This document shows, in pieces, positions 1 to 11,047 of a stretch of 64,000 nt of DNA. The stretch spans positions 39,616 through 103,615 of the forward strand of contig FWCC01000375.1 in assembly GCA_900169235.1 (NCBI GenBank). The letters are read 5' to 3'. Every line of letters starts with the position of its first letter. The first letter of the stretch is position 1. The notes under the pieces were generated by a model. It ran no database searches and was not told where the DNA came from. It saw only the letters and a list, made by a program, of their open reading frames with translations. Source of the stretch: Zarea fungicola. Lineage: Eukaryota > Ascomycota > Sordariomycetes > Hypocreales > Cordycipitaceae. The position numbers were made by a program, and so were the translations under genes.

Positions 1-1
1 C

Positions 2-862
2 AGCAGACATTTCGAAGCGACCGATGCTCGCGACAAGGTCTACGCCGTGCTTGGCCTCGGCCAGGTCCCAATGACGACGCGGAAGTCGCTCAGAACAGGT
101 AAAGAACCGGCTGAGCCGCCTTCCCCCACTCCCCTCTTCCCTGTCGACTACACCAAATCTGTTTCCGAGGTCTACCAAGACGCGGTCAAGTACCTGATCA
201 ACCGCGACCGCAACCTCGACATCCTGGCCCTGCTCCTAACCTGCCGCAACGCCCAATCGGCGACCGATCTCCCATCCTGGGTTCCCGACTGGCGTGTCCC
301 CGCCAGCCAAGTCCGCATCAGGCAAAACTTTGACTTCCTGACCATGAAGTTCGCCGCCGGAGGGCTGGGCACTGAAGCCGAGCCGCAGCGCCACGACGAG
401 CTGGGCGTGCTCCGCGCCCGCGGCTACTTCCTGGACCGCATTACGGGCGAGATGCCGTACACGGCTACGGCATTCAACATGGTCTCGTCCGTACCTGGAC
501 TCATCGGCCTGGACTCGCCGCCGGTGCGGGAGCTATTTGTGAGCCCCTTTGATGCGGTCAAGGACAAGACACGGTGCTTCCAGACCGAGCGCGGGGGGGT
601 GTGCCTGGCGCCTGCGGCGACGCGCGTGGGGGACTGCCTGGCGATTTTGTTTGGCGCCAAGCACCTGGTTGTTGTGCGGTCTCGAGGTGTGGTACAGGGA
701 GTTGAGAATGATTTGGAGAGTCGGCCAGCGTCAAGAGGCGGTGGTGACGGGTATGTTTGTGAGTTGGTTGGACCATGCATCCACCCCAAGGCCATGTTTG
801 GGGAGCTTATAGAGGCTTGTCAAGAAGACCAGGCGGTGGTCCAGGACTTTATTTTTATTTAG
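2..862 (+). CDS. HET-domain (heterokaryon incompatibility) protein, 3' part only
   Basis: The frame is open from the left edge, so the 5' part of the gene lies outside the window. Visible protein is about 286 residues. It opens with DARDKVYAVLGL, followed by a VDYTKSVSEVY segment and the signature LPSWVPDW. These are the downstream blocks of the fungal HET domain, here preceded by the usual D-R-D-K-V-Y-A-LLGL element. The remaining 190 residues are a variable C-terminal region without a motif I recognise. HET proteins mediate vegetative incompatibility and NLR-type innate responses in fungi, usually acting in the cytoplasm. No intron is needed in the visible part; the stop codon is at 860-862. 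The family call is firm. Allelic or partner specificity cannot be read from this piece. Confidence 0.85.
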   Translation, partial: SRHFEATDARDKVYAVLGLGQVPMTTRKSLRTGKEPAEPPSPTPLFPVDYTKSVSEVYQDAVKYLINRDRNLDILALLLTCRNAQSATDLPSWVPDWRVPASQVRIRQNFDFLTMKFAAGGLGTEAEPQRHDELGVLRARGYFLDRITGEMPYTATAFNMVSSVPGLIGLDSPPVRELFVSPFDAVKDKTRCFQTERGGVCLAPAATRVGDCLAILFGAKHLVVVRSRGVVQGVENDLESRPASRGGGDGYVCELVGPCIHPKAMFGELIEACQEDQAVVQDFIFI

Positions 863-1636
863 AGAGAGACTTATAAACATAGAGCCAGACTAAGCACTAG
901 AGAGTAAACGAATATATTAATGAGCTTAAAGGCCATAGCTGGTCTAGATAGTTTGGTCTCTATTGATCAGTCTGAGCAATAGTTCCACTATTAAGAGTGC
1001 TACTGTTAACAATACTTACAAGCAATAACGTACTATTTAATATAATTTAGTTGACCTGGGCATACTACCTACTGTGACTTGGAAAATAAATCCTCGTTTC
1101 AGTGGGTAGGATGGATTGCTCAATTACTATTGCCTACGGCCATGTAAGAGCGCGACGCGGGTTATTATGTATTATTTCCTACTAATTTCATGTCGCATAG
1201 TCGAAATTTACTTTATAAAGACGGGTACCAGTATAGATGTAACAGGAAGGTGTAGAATGAGATCGTTACAAGTGTAATTGCCATGTAGGGTAGCCAAAAC
1301 TTTCAGTGTGTGAGGACAGCTGAACCAGCCTCCGATGCGTTCACGGCAGGTGTGAACAGATCCAAGGCCTAGCTAGTGGCGTGGAATGTGCCGGGTACAG
1401 CGGGTAGCTTCGGAGTGTCCCAAATGCAGGAAGCAGAGGGCGGAATCAAGACCCGTATGACGCACGCCGCCTCCTCACAGCGTCGGTCCATTTTATATTC
1501 CAAGGGTTGGCCTCGCCGGACGATCGAAAGTCGTACTAATAATTGCTTGGTGCCCACTGAGCCACCACCACCATCCTCTCCAGTTTTACCCATTTCTAGC
1601 GCCCAGTCTCTTTGAGGCTTGATTTTGAACGACCGA
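863..1636. other. Intergenic, no feature seen
   Basis: 774 bases between the HET gene and the acyltransferase. The section around 890-1250 is AT-rich. No open frame here looks protein-like. The last 250 bases should carry the acyltransferase promoter, but no clear TATA box is visible. Confidence 0.5.
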
Positions 1637-2992
1637 ATGGATCAGCAACTGCGACAACCTGGCATATTTGGCCAGCTATGCTGGGACACGTATACTGTAA
1701 TCTTGCTGGGTTTCGCAGACCAACCAGGAATAAGTCGTGATGCTGTCCTGGACACACTTGACAGAAGCGCACTTCGACTGTTGGAAGCGTACCCCTCCCT
1801 TGCCGGTCAAGTAGTGAAGCAGAACCAGTCAGCTACCAATTCGGGGACTTACAGGATCGTCCCTTATCCACCTCACCAGAACAAATCACCCGTGCGACGC
1901 AAAGACTGCACCAAACTCTGCCCCTCCTATGAAGAGATAATCAAAGCTGATGCCCCCTTTGCAATGCTTGATGGCGATATTCTCTGCCCAGTAAAGGGCA
2001 TGGGATACCAGTACGGTGCCGGCACTGAGCTGCCAGTTCTTATTATGCAGGCAAGCTTCATCAAAGGCGGGCTCCTTCTCAGCTTTGCCTCCATGCACAA
2101 CGCTCTAGACATGAACGGCCAAGGTACCATTTTGAAAATGTTTGCCGCGGCTGGACGGGGTGAGGAATTCGACCCTGTCTTTGTGGCGGCTGGAAACCGA
2201 GACGCCGATACAATTGTGCCTCTTTTACGACCCGGTGAAGCTCCAGCCAATCATGACAGCATGCGCCGGCCCTCCACCCTGCAGGCGAAAGCAGCGGAAC
2301 AGACTCGTCCAAAACCAGCTCTATGGTCTTACTGGCGCTTCTCAGCCGAACAGCTGGAGGACCTGAAAAAGGTTGCATCGAGCGGACGAAGCTGGGTCTC
2401 CACCAACGATGCCCTCACAGCGTTCCTCGTCCAGTGCCTGACAAGAGTGCGTCTCAGGGAAGGACGAGTCGATGCGGATGAGATTGTTCAACTGCAGCGT
2501 GCCGTTGACTCACGCTCGGTGCTTAGCCCGCCGGTGGAGGACGGCTACCTGGGCCACCTCGTTGCTCTTGCTGACAAGACGTGGCCCTCATCACAGAACC
2601 TTTGTGATGCCTCTCTAGCGGATGTCGCTGTGGATGTCAGAGAGTCACTCAAGGTGGTCGATGACCACTTTGTTCGAAGTCTCGCCACACTAATTAACGA
2701 CACAGAGGACAAGACCACAATTTTCTACGGAGCTGGGAACAAGGCTGGGAGGGATTTCCTGTGCTCATCATGGGCGCAGCTTCACTGGCTTTACAACTGT
2801 GATTTTGGACCGGGTCTCGGTGCCCCAACTATGGTGAGGCGACCACGCATGGTACCTGTTCCTGACTTGGCTTATATTATGCCCAAGGACCGCAACGGGA
2901 ACATGTTTCTTGCAACAAGTCTCTTCCACGAGGATTTTGTTGGACTAGTAAACGATGATGTTTGGGGTCAACGTGCGAAACTTGTCGGCTGA
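1637..2992 (+). CDS. BAHD-like acyltransferase (trichothecene 3-O-acetyltransferase-type family)
   Basis: Single exon, 451 residues. The frame opens slightly earlier, but the first ATG is at 1637 (MDQQLRQPG). The N-terminal LAGQVV region and overall layout match the fungal CoA-dependent acyltransferase family that includes trichothecene 3-O-acetyltransferases. The catalytic HxxxD motif is present as HNALD (His154, Asp158). A DFGPG segment at residue 389 matches the structural DFGWG motif of BAHD enzymes, with W replaced by P. The expected reaction is transfer of an acyl group from acyl-CoA to a hydroxyl or amine of a secondary metabolite in the cytosol. It ends convergently against a Zn2Cys6 regulator that is in turn divergent from an FAD monooxygenase, suggesting a small tailoring-gene group. 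The substrate is unknown, and no trichothecene genes are nearby. Confidence 0.82.
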   Translation: MDQQLRQPGIFGQLCWDTYTVILLGFADQPGISRDAVLDTLDRSALRLLEAYPSLAGQVVKQNQSATNSGTYRIVPYPPHQNKSPVRRKDCTKLCPSYEEIIKADAPFAMLDGDILCPVKGMGYQYGAGTELPVLIMQASFIKGGLLLSFASMHNALDMNGQGTILKMFAAAGRGEEFDPVFVAAGNRDADTIVPLLRPGEAPANHDSMRRPSTLQAKAAEQTRPKPALWSYWRFSAEQLEDLKKVASSGRSWVSTNDALTAFLVQCLTRVRLREGRVDADEIVQLQRAVDSRSVLSPPVEDGYLGHLVALADKTWPSSQNLCDASLADVAVDVRESLKVVDDHFVRSLATLINDTEDKTTIFYGAGNKAGRDFLCSSWAQLHWLYNCDFGPGLGAPTMVRRPRMVPVPDLAYIMPKDRNGNMFLATSLFHEDFVGLVNDDVWGQRAKLVG

Positions 2993-3345
2993 GCGCGCAT
3001 GTTATCGATTGGAGGAAGGGAAGGCAGGACAGTCGGGGATGCCGTGCATTGCTCTAAATGACTAATTTCTACGCCAGATAGGCGCATTAGGAGTGCTTAG
3101 CATGCGATTAGAATGTCAGATATTCCCATTAGCCTGTGATGAATGTGTTATCAACATTTGTTTGAGTCATTAAGTTTTTCTAATAAGGATATGAGACAGC
3201 TGGCTCACTACTCTCGGGAATGTTGGCCACAATGGCAAAGTGCAAGTCCGTATTTATTATTACAATCGTGACCACTAGTCAGGCTATTTCATAGACCCAT
3301 TACTTTACATTTCTCTTCAAGACAATTTCCCCTATGGCGTGTCCA
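2993..3345. other. Convergent intergenic spacer
   Basis: 353 bases between the stop codons of the acyltransferase and the regulator. AT-rich with no protein-like frame. It presumably holds the two polyadenylation regions. Confidence 0.5.
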
Positions 3346-5770
3346 TCACCGAGCCCCATTGGCAGAGAATCTTTCCATGCCCGCAAATATTTCAGGATCG
3401 TAAGTTTCCGATGAATAAAGTTCAAACATCTCCAAATCTCCCATGCCAAGATACGTCATGCTTTCGAATGCATTCGGCGCAGAGGCTGAGTCTGGCGGCT
3501 GCTGGTCCATACGCGGTACAAATGATAATGAGGGCTCTTCGTGGCCGTCATTCTGTACTGTCATGGTAGCATCTGCATTCTGATTAGGTTCATGATTCAT
3601 TCTGCAGCCCATTTCCCAGGCGATGTGCGATGCTACAACTGACCTTGAGATGTGCACGCTGCCAACATGTTCCGGAGGTACCTTGAGCAGCTGAACACAA
3701 GACTGTTATCCTCGTCCAATTTCTGAAAAATCGTCTCCACTTGGCCGAGGAGAGCTTTGCAGTGGGCTAAAGCTGCTTCATCTACATCAGCTCCATGCTG
3801 TGCCCAGAGTATTCGTCCAAGGATGACTAGTGACGCTGTGAATACTGTTGATTAGAATTCGGTTAGCGACTCCTTTCTTGTCTAATAGGGGATAAAAAGG
3901 ATATGCTGACCATAGTGAAGCGTAAAATACCACATGCCTAGGTTATTCCTGCTTGTTTCGTCCCGGGTGATGATCGAGTACACAAGCTCAATGGTGCTTT
4001 GTGCTGAGTGGATGCATTCGTGGGCCTCCACCATGGCGAGTTGTATGAGATACGACGGACCTTTTGAATCCGTTGATGTTCCGCCAAAAAGATGCCGGAT
4101 GGTGCTGCCGAGCAAAGGCCGGTGGATGAGAGTATTGATGTTGTGGTACCTCAACGTGAGGATGACGCACAGCCGATTAACAGGAGCGTTTTCCAATACG
4201 GTGTTCTCCTTAGGCTCGCGCAGCTGTAGATACGGGGGCAGGCTGGAAGACCAGTTCCGAAGTTCTTTTTTGAACTCTGCAGACGCGTGCAGCGACGCCA
4301 TGTCATCTGACTCTGATTCGAAAGTATCCACGTTGCCTGCGTACTGCTTCTGTAGAGACTTGTTCATAATCTTGTACAGTCGGAATGAATGATCCAGGAA
4401 TTTGCCGGGTACATCCATTTCAGAATGTAGGTCAGCTTGAAATGTCAAGGCTGACTCGGATGGCCGGGATCGATCAACCATGAACTCATCCGGAATGCTT
4501 ACTGGCCGACCAAAAGCCACACTCAGAACTTTATCCATACAGTAAATTACCACCCACGTCCGTCGACGATACTCGGTTTGATGGTCCTCGGTGGCTTCCC
4601 GGGCCGGGGTGCTGTGGAGACCTAAAGCCATTGCCGATCGAACAACAAGACCAAGAACATTCCAGGCTTGTACCGAGCGCTGAGATCCCTGGCAGTGGAT
4701 GACAAAGAGGAGGAGGTAATGGACAATCTCAAGGCTGATGACTTGCTTCGAGAGCTCATCACATAGATCTCTCGCTCTTTTAAAGAACACGTTGGATCTT
4801 TGCTGACGTTGCTGTGCAGATGGCAGAGAGTCGCGGTCAAAACTGCTAGCCATGGCAAAGATCATGTTCAGAATCCCAAGCCATGTTCTACGAACCCTTG
4901 TCCATCCATTTGCCTTTCCGTCGGCGTATGTTTTTCGCAGGGTTTCTTCGTGAATAAAGGGAAAAACAACGCCAGCTGTGTCAAAGTAAATGTCGAGCAA
5001 GCTGTCCATTTCTTCCGTGGAGGGTAAAGTTGTCATCGACCGCGGGGCGTAGTTGGGAGAAGCCACGACAGGGTTGGCGTAAGAAAGTGAGGCCTTGGCC
5101 ATGTTACTTTCATTGAGATCAAATTGCTTTTCTGAAATACCCTGCTCTCGACGTGCAGCATGGCGCATATGGTTCACCGCACCAAGGATCAGACGTGTGA
5201 AGTTGATGTTGGACGAACCCCCAAAGAAGGCTGATGTGTGCTCTTTGACGAAAGTCATAGCCATGCCGTTGGTTGTAGCATCTTCATCTTGTGGCTCTTC
5301 AAGGCCAATCGCACGCGCGGAATCCTCATTTTCATGGTCTGGGGCCGTTGACGCGGTAGTGGCTGGGAAAGGATGGTACGGGCGGCACTGGGCATCGCTA
5401 GAGCAAGCGGTGAGATGACCCTCAAGTATGAAGTTCAGTCGTTGGACCACCTGCTCGACACTTGTAACTCGCTGGTCCAGGTCTGAGATGTACTCCTTCC
5501 GCACAATTATGTTGGCTGCTGACTCGCTGGGCTCATACTGACAGTCAAAATTAAGCGAGAGGCATGACGCGCAAGAGGGCCGTCGCCCATCACATCTACG
5601 GCATTAAAAGAAGGCATCAATGATAGTGTCATAAATTGGAGGCATAAATTGATGAATCAGGGTAATTCATACCTAGACTTGCGCAGACGACAAGCCGTGC
5701 ATGCTAAAGCGATTCGTCGTCGCTTGGCAGCAGGACTCGTCGCTCCATTCTCAAAGGACTTTGATGCCAT
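3346..5770 (-). CDS. Zn2Cys6 transcription factor with fungal-specific TF domain
   Basis: Four-exon model on the minus strand: 5770-5673, 5595-3911, 3844-3644, 3572-3346, giving 736 residues. All introns are GT...AG (77, 66 and 71 nt) and phases close exactly. Exon 1 joins exon 2 inside the zinc cluster: Cys24, 27, 34, 41, 44 and 51, spacing C-x2-C-x6-C-x6-C-x2-C-x6-C, preceded by a basic KRRR stretch. A short coiled-coil-like linker ([16 protein letters not shown]) follows, then a middle homology region around residues 220-480 typical of the fungal_trans domain. The C-terminus is acidic and rich in Met/Glu, possibly activating. It is a nuclear DNA-binding regulator. Divergent orientation to the FAD monooxygenase across a 1.2 kb promoter, and proximity to the acyltransferase, suggest local targets. 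The third intron is the least certain part. Confidence 0.88.
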
Positions 5771-6982
5771 TCCCTTAAACGGGGGTCGGAATGACCGGGA
5801 GATGATGGAATATGGAGCAGCGCCGGTTGACTTTAGGGAGGGGAAACGGGGGCAAGGCTCGGGGGTGTCGCCAGTTTTTACCTGAGAAATGACTGCTACG
5901 GCAGGGTGCGGAGAACTCTGCGGTACAACTAACTAGTCTGGGGGCAAAAAAGTATTGAGCTGGCGGTCCTGCTCTCACGCATAGAGATAACAATCAAAAC
6001 TTGGAAATAGGCCGCCACGCTTTTAGCGTAAGCTGTAATACGCTGGCCGGGTGCTGTTATGTCTTGTGTAATCTTTAGTCAGTCCACCGTGCGCATTCCT
6101 TAGAACCAGCACGCCTAGTTAGTTACATGTTTAAAGGTTGCTACTGGAGTGTGGCTCTCTCTGCTTGGGACACAGATAACTAACCACTCCAGTCAGAGTC
6201 CAGGCCATACAGCGACAGGTTGAAGAGCCAATAACTAGGCTATGGTTAACTGAGCTAGGGCTACCCCCTTCGCTTGCATGATTGAGTAACGTCACGAGTG
6301 TAAACGAGAATGAAATTAAACCGCAACAGTAGATAACTAGAAGCCTAGTCACCTTGAATCAATGAAAAACGATTTTACAATTAGACGGAGCTCTCCGTAG
6401 AAGAGATGGAAGCATGGTAAATTGCTGGGACATGCCAACCCTGGGGGTCTTGTCTCACAGCACTAGCTAGAGAGGCTGCTAGCCGCATTTTCGTCGCATT
6501 TACCGGCATATCCATGCCGGTTAGCACTTCTAGCGGGGTAGCTCACGGAAACCATGCTGTAAAGAGCAAATGGTTTATGAGCTAGATAAGGCAAATGCTC
6601 GGTGGCTTGACAGAATTGTCGGCGCTCCAGCTGTCCAACTGAGTGCCGGGGCAAATCCGGAGTACCGGGGCAAATCCGGACTTTACGGGCCAGTGAGCCA
6701 GCGGCCAGAGGGGTGCCCAATACCTCGTAACCTTGATTCTTTCGCTGTGCTGTACTGCTTAGTGATGCTTTTACCACTGCAGCTCTGACGTATCAAGTCC
6801 AAACTGTTTCTCCTGTGGATCTAGAGACTTCATTACGCGGTGCTTATGACTGTCTATAACCCACCATCGTTCTCGCCGCTTTCTTGTTGAAGGATTAACC
6901 ACCGATCCAAAGCTGCCTGATAAAACGGAGCACGCATCGCGAATATACATAGAAATAGTCTCGCTACTGCCAAAAGATCACC
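5771..6982. other. Divergent promoter region between regulator and FAD monooxygenase
   Basis: 1212 bases with no credible coding frame. It must hold both 5' regions. The only notable element is the pair of CCGG-containing repeats at 6646-6680, listed separately. Confidence 0.6.
6646..6680. repeat. Two tandem 16-bp CCGGGGCAAATCCGGA repeats, candidate Zn2Cys6 binding sites
   Basis: The identical 16-mer occurs at 6646-6661 and 6665-6680, separated by only 3 bases (19-bp period). Each copy contains two CCGG tetranucleotides with 7 bases between, i.e. paired CGG triplets as bound by dimeric zinc-cluster regulators. It lies about 300 bases upstream of the FAD monooxygenase start, in the promoter shared with a Zn2Cys6 gene. 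The repeat is seen directly; its role as an operator is inference. Confidence 0.6.
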
Positions 6983-8643
6983 ATGGCAGTTGGCTCCAGT
7001 AGCGATTTCCATGTGGCTATCGTCGGTGGGTTGAACTGGCTATAGCTACCAATTTGATCCAAGATAAGCTAACGCCAGAACTGAAGGTGCTGGCATCGCT
7101 GGCCTCGCTCTAGCCATTGCATTGCACAATAAAGGCGTGCCTTTCACCCTCTACGAAGAAGCAAAAGAATATTCGGCTGTGGGGTGAGTACAAGTTACCG
7201 CTCTCAATCTGCTATTGCTCTCACAAATTACCAAGCTCTGACGCGATATTAGTGCGGGCATTGGGTTTGCTCCCAACGGTATGCGGACAATGGATTTGAT
7301 CGAGCCCCGTTTCCGTCCACTATATGACAAGATTTGTGTTGGAAACAAGCCGGCGAATGCGCAATGGGTTTTCTTCGAAGGCATGCTTCTCGAGGAAGGT
7401 CTCGGTACGGATCCCCATTTGCTTGTCTGCTTGCATTGAGGGTGTAGAGAGGAAGGATATAACTTGTTGGCTAACTGCGGCTTCCACCTCAAGGGCAAGA
7501 CAGTGCATGGTGCGGTAACCTAAAGTCGGCATGGGGCCATCACGATTATAACCGCAAGTCTGTGCGTGCTGCTTGGGCCATCGAGCAAAGCCGTGCATAG
7601 TATGCTAATACTAAATAGGCCCACCGCAAGGCACTACTCGACATCATGACGAGCTTCATTCCGATCAATAATGTTAAATTCAACAAGCGTCTTACAGCCA
7701 TCCGAGAGCATCCTGACAAAGTAGTTTTGGAGTTTGCCGATGGTGAAACTGCCAATACAAGCGTCCTTGCTGGGGCTGACGGGATTACGAGTACAGTACG
7801 AGAGTATGTGCTTCAACCGCTACACCCGGAACAAGTGGCACCAGTGTATGCAGGAGCATACTGCTATCGAGGCGTAATTCCCATGTCTGAAGCATATGAG
7901 ATCCTGGGTGACCTGACTGATGTTGCCAAGTTCTATTTTGGCTACAATCAGGGTGCTGTTACCTATCGGATCTCTGGAGGCGAGGTAAGCGGCCTGTATC
8001 GAGAGTTTTACGAAAAAGAATCTAGCTAACCCTAAGGAATCAATTGCAGGAGTTTAACTTCCTCCTTTGCAAAGCGGAGCCGAACAGTGATTGGGCGTCG
8101 GATGGCAGAGTCACTGAGAAGGTCACACAAGAGGAAATGATGGCTGATTTCAAAGATTCTGGCCTGGATGAACGCTTTCGTCGTCTGCTAAGAACGGCGA
8201 AGCCCGTCAGATGGGGATTTTTCCACCACTTACAGACTGCAACATACTACCGCGAGAGAATCGCCCTTCTAGGTGACAGCGCTCATGCCTCATTACCTTT
8301 CCAGGCGGCTGGAGCAGCTCAGGGTATTGAGGACGCCCTGATTCTGTCAAATGTACTGGCTGAACTCGCAAGAGACTCTGCAAGAGGCGAGCGCATGAGT
8401 GGTCCGATTGGGGCGGGCTTGAAAGCGTACGATTCTGTCCGACGGCCGCGGGCGCAAAAACAGCTCGAGCAGGCATACGAGGTCGGCAAGATGATTTACT
8501 TCCAGGACGAGGAGGCTGGAGATGACATGGAAAAGATACTTGCAAGACTGCAGAATGATCGGCTGAACTGGCTATGGTTTCACGACTTGGACGAGGATGT
8601 TCAGAGAGCAGTGGACATGATGAGAGCCGATTTAAACGCTTAA
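6983..8643 (+). CDS. FAD-dependent monooxygenase (salicylate-hydroxylase-like, group A)
   Basis: Six-exon model: 6983-7025, 7087-7183, 7253-7404, 7494-7561, 7619-7984, 8050-8643; 439 residues with consistent phases. Intron 1 interrupts the dinucleotide-binding motif: after splicing the N-terminus reads VAIVGAGIAG (GxGxxG at residues 15-20). Later motifs are [11 protein letters not shown] (the DG motif) and [17 protein letters not shown] (the GD motif that binds FAD ribityl/phosphate). These define the PHBH-type flavin monooxygenases, which use NAD(P)H and O2 to hydroxylate aromatic or polyketide substrates. Length is normal for the family. The intron at 7405-7493 was placed so that [11 protein letters not shown] joins [12 protein letters not shown], as in relatives, and has a CTAAC branch site. 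It lies divergent to the Zn2Cys6 regulator, with an acyltransferase beyond. Substrate unknown. Confidence 0.88.
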
Positions 8644-9293
8644 CAGCTTTGCGCAATAATTCTACAATGGATAGATATGTGTAATACATTAAATAAATCA
8701 AGATTTTACATGATTCACATACCCTTGGGCCATTCTGGAGCGAATCTGGAGGCAGCTAAAAAGAAAAGCCGAAACGTAGCGGAAGCAAGCCTTGTAAGTT
8801 GCTGCATTTTCAGCACCCGCCAACTAATTCGCTCTGTCTACTCCATGTAAAGGCGAATACCAGCCTCGACAAGATACTCCTGTACGTCGTACGACAATGG
8901 AAAATGGAGCCCGAGCTAGCCTCAAACTAAGCGAATGTCTATTGGGTAATGTGGCTTGCATCTCACGCTTCGTGACTGGTTGTTTCAGCCTCTTGTACCC
9001 GCGCTCCTCCGATGGAGGGATGGGGGATGGGGGATGGGGAGATGGGGAGATACGGGACTGGGGAACTGGGCAGCTGGAGAACTGATAACAAGCTGGAGAA
9101 ATGAAAAGCTGGGGAGATGGGGATAGTTCCGATTCAGCCAGTTCGCCCCACAATTGATTGCCCTCCAAGTACAAGAAGACTTGAACGGTTTGATTCGCCT
9201 TCTTGCCCCTAACTAGTCGTCTCCCATTCTTGTTTCTCCTCGTTTCTCCCTCCACGTGATTGTTTCAAGATATTGCACAGCGCTCAATTTTCA
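8644..9293. other. Intergenic region with G-rich tract
   Basis: 650 bases between the FAD monooxygenase stop and the permease start. It contains the G-tract at 9017-9056 and then CTGGGG/CTGGAG-rich sequence to about 9125. No coding frame is supported. Confidence 0.55.
9017..9056 (+). repeat. GGGAT-type G-tract, candidate G-quadruplex
   Basis: Six G-runs of 3-5 bases separated by AT, AT, AT, AGAT and AGATAC fit the G3+N1-7 quadruplex pattern on the plus strand. A degenerate continuation with CTGGGG and CTGGAG units runs to about 9125. It ends about 240 bases upstream of the permease ATG. The pattern is seen directly; folding and function are inferred. Confidence 0.65.
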
Positions 9294-11047
9294 ATGGAGG
9301 ACACTGTTAAATCCAACAAAACTGACACGGTGGCACTGAGGCCCAGCGTTAGCACTGGCTCCAACATGGAGCACAAAGGGACCGGCAATACTCTTGACGT
9401 GGCGGCCTACTTTCCTGAACAGACGTTCAGAAGAAACCTGGGTTCTTTCAGCTCTGTTGCCGTTGGTTTCAATATTGTCAATGCGTTGGTCGGAATTGGG
9501 TCCAGCCTGGCTGTTGCAGTCGCCGCTGGCGGCACTGTTACTATCATCTACGGATGTATCTTTGCAGGTATCGCTTACACATGCGTGGGTGCATCTCTAG
9601 CTGAAATGGCGAGCATATTTCCGACGGCGGGTGGTCAATATCACTTCGCTTCGATTCTTGCCCCAGCAAAGTACAGCAGACCCATATCATACATCTGCGG
9701 CATCATCTCCATCTTTTCATGGATTGCCATCTGCGCCGCTGCTACAATCCTCATGTCCCAGGCTATTCTGGCTCTTCCGATTCACTTTTTGGAGAACTAT
9801 ACTGCAAAGACGTGGCACTACTTCCTAGTGTATCAGGGCGTCAATCTTGTTTATCTTCTGAATAACATATTCTTCTTGAAGAGAGCACCTTGGATCCACG
9901 ACATTGGCTGTGCGTTACTAACTTAAAATTTCTTATGATATTGATCGTATTTTAATGCTAATTCTTGTCGATAGTATGGCTCGCTATATCCGGCTTCGTG
10001 GTTATAACCATTACATGTCTCGCCATCAGCGATAAGCAATCCTCCACCCACGTCTGGGGAGATTTCGAAAACAGCACAGGATGGACAGATGGTGTGGCAT
10101 TCATCACTGGATTGACCACTCCATGTCTGATGTATGCCGGTATCGACGCCATTCTACATCTTGCCGAGGAGGTAAACGAGCCCAAGCGTGCTGTACCACG
10201 GGCATTGATGAGCACTGTCGCAGTTGGCTTCGGCACAGGTTTGGCTTTTGCGGTGGCTATGTGCTATTGCATCCAAGATCTCAGTGCGCTGCTTGATACT
10301 GCGTAAGTAACCTTCCAACAAAACAAGTCAGCTCACTTAATGGCAGTAAACTAATTAGTATGTCCCTGGCAGAATGCCCATCTACGCTCTCTGGATTTCA
10401 GCGACGAAGTCTGTAGCTGCAGGAACCGTGTTCCAAGTTTGTCTTGCTCTGAACTTGGGGTTTGTCGCCAACGCATCTCAACAGACGACCTCGAGATTGC
10501 TTTGGGCGTTTGGAAGAGATAACGGCTTCATGTTCAGTGGAGTCTTCTCTACCGTTCACCCTGGGCTGGAAATCCCATTATGGAGTCTGTTGATTAATGC
10601 TTTCTGGGTTCTTGTTTTCGGGTGCATTTATCTTGGATCTTCTGCAGCTTTCAACGCAATCTTGAACAGCGCCATCATCCTACAGATTGTCTCCTTCGCT
10701 ATCCCTTGTACGCTATTGCTGTGGCAGAAGCGGTCGCCTTTGCTCTTACCAGAATCCCGCTCCTTCAAGCTTCCTGGCGCCGTTGGATGGATAGCGAATA
10801 TTGGAGTTGTAATCACCGCGATTATTCAAGTTGTATTCTTCACTTTCCCCCCGGCACTGCCAGTCTCGGGCTCTACCATGAGTAAGATATTTCGTCATTT
10901 ACTCAAAGTGCGCTGCTAACCTAGCGGTTCTTCCCTACAGACTACGCTGTTGTCGTATTTGCCATCATGGCCCTTTTTGCTGTTGGTAACTGGTTCCTTC
11001 ATGCCCGGAAGCAATACAAGGCGCCGATAATTGAGTACTTGCAGTGA
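9294..11047 (+). CDS. APC-family permease, choline/GABA transporter type
   Basis: Four exons: 9294-9909, 9975-10302, 10373-10881, 10941-11047; 519 residues, phases closing to a TGA at 11045-11047. The start ATG at 9294 is the first in frame (the open frame begins earlier with TTG). After a polar N-terminus of about 50 residues, the protein has around twelve hydrophobic segments. The first transmembrane region (SSVAVGFNIVNALVGIGSSL) and the following GASLAEMASIFPTAGGQYHF segment match the fungal amino acid/choline transporter (ACT) branch, including yeast Hnm1 and Aspergillus GABA permeases. It should import a quaternary amine, GABA or a similar amino compound at the plasma membrane. Substrate cannot be decided from the sequence. 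There is no operon-like link to the neighbouring genes. Confidence 0.87.

Noticed and set aside
3634..3657. Alternative ending of the first regulator without the third intron
   Set aside because: Reading through stops shortly after TSQGQL. The 71-nt GT...AG intron with a CTAAT branch site restores a long acidic tail and closes the phase.
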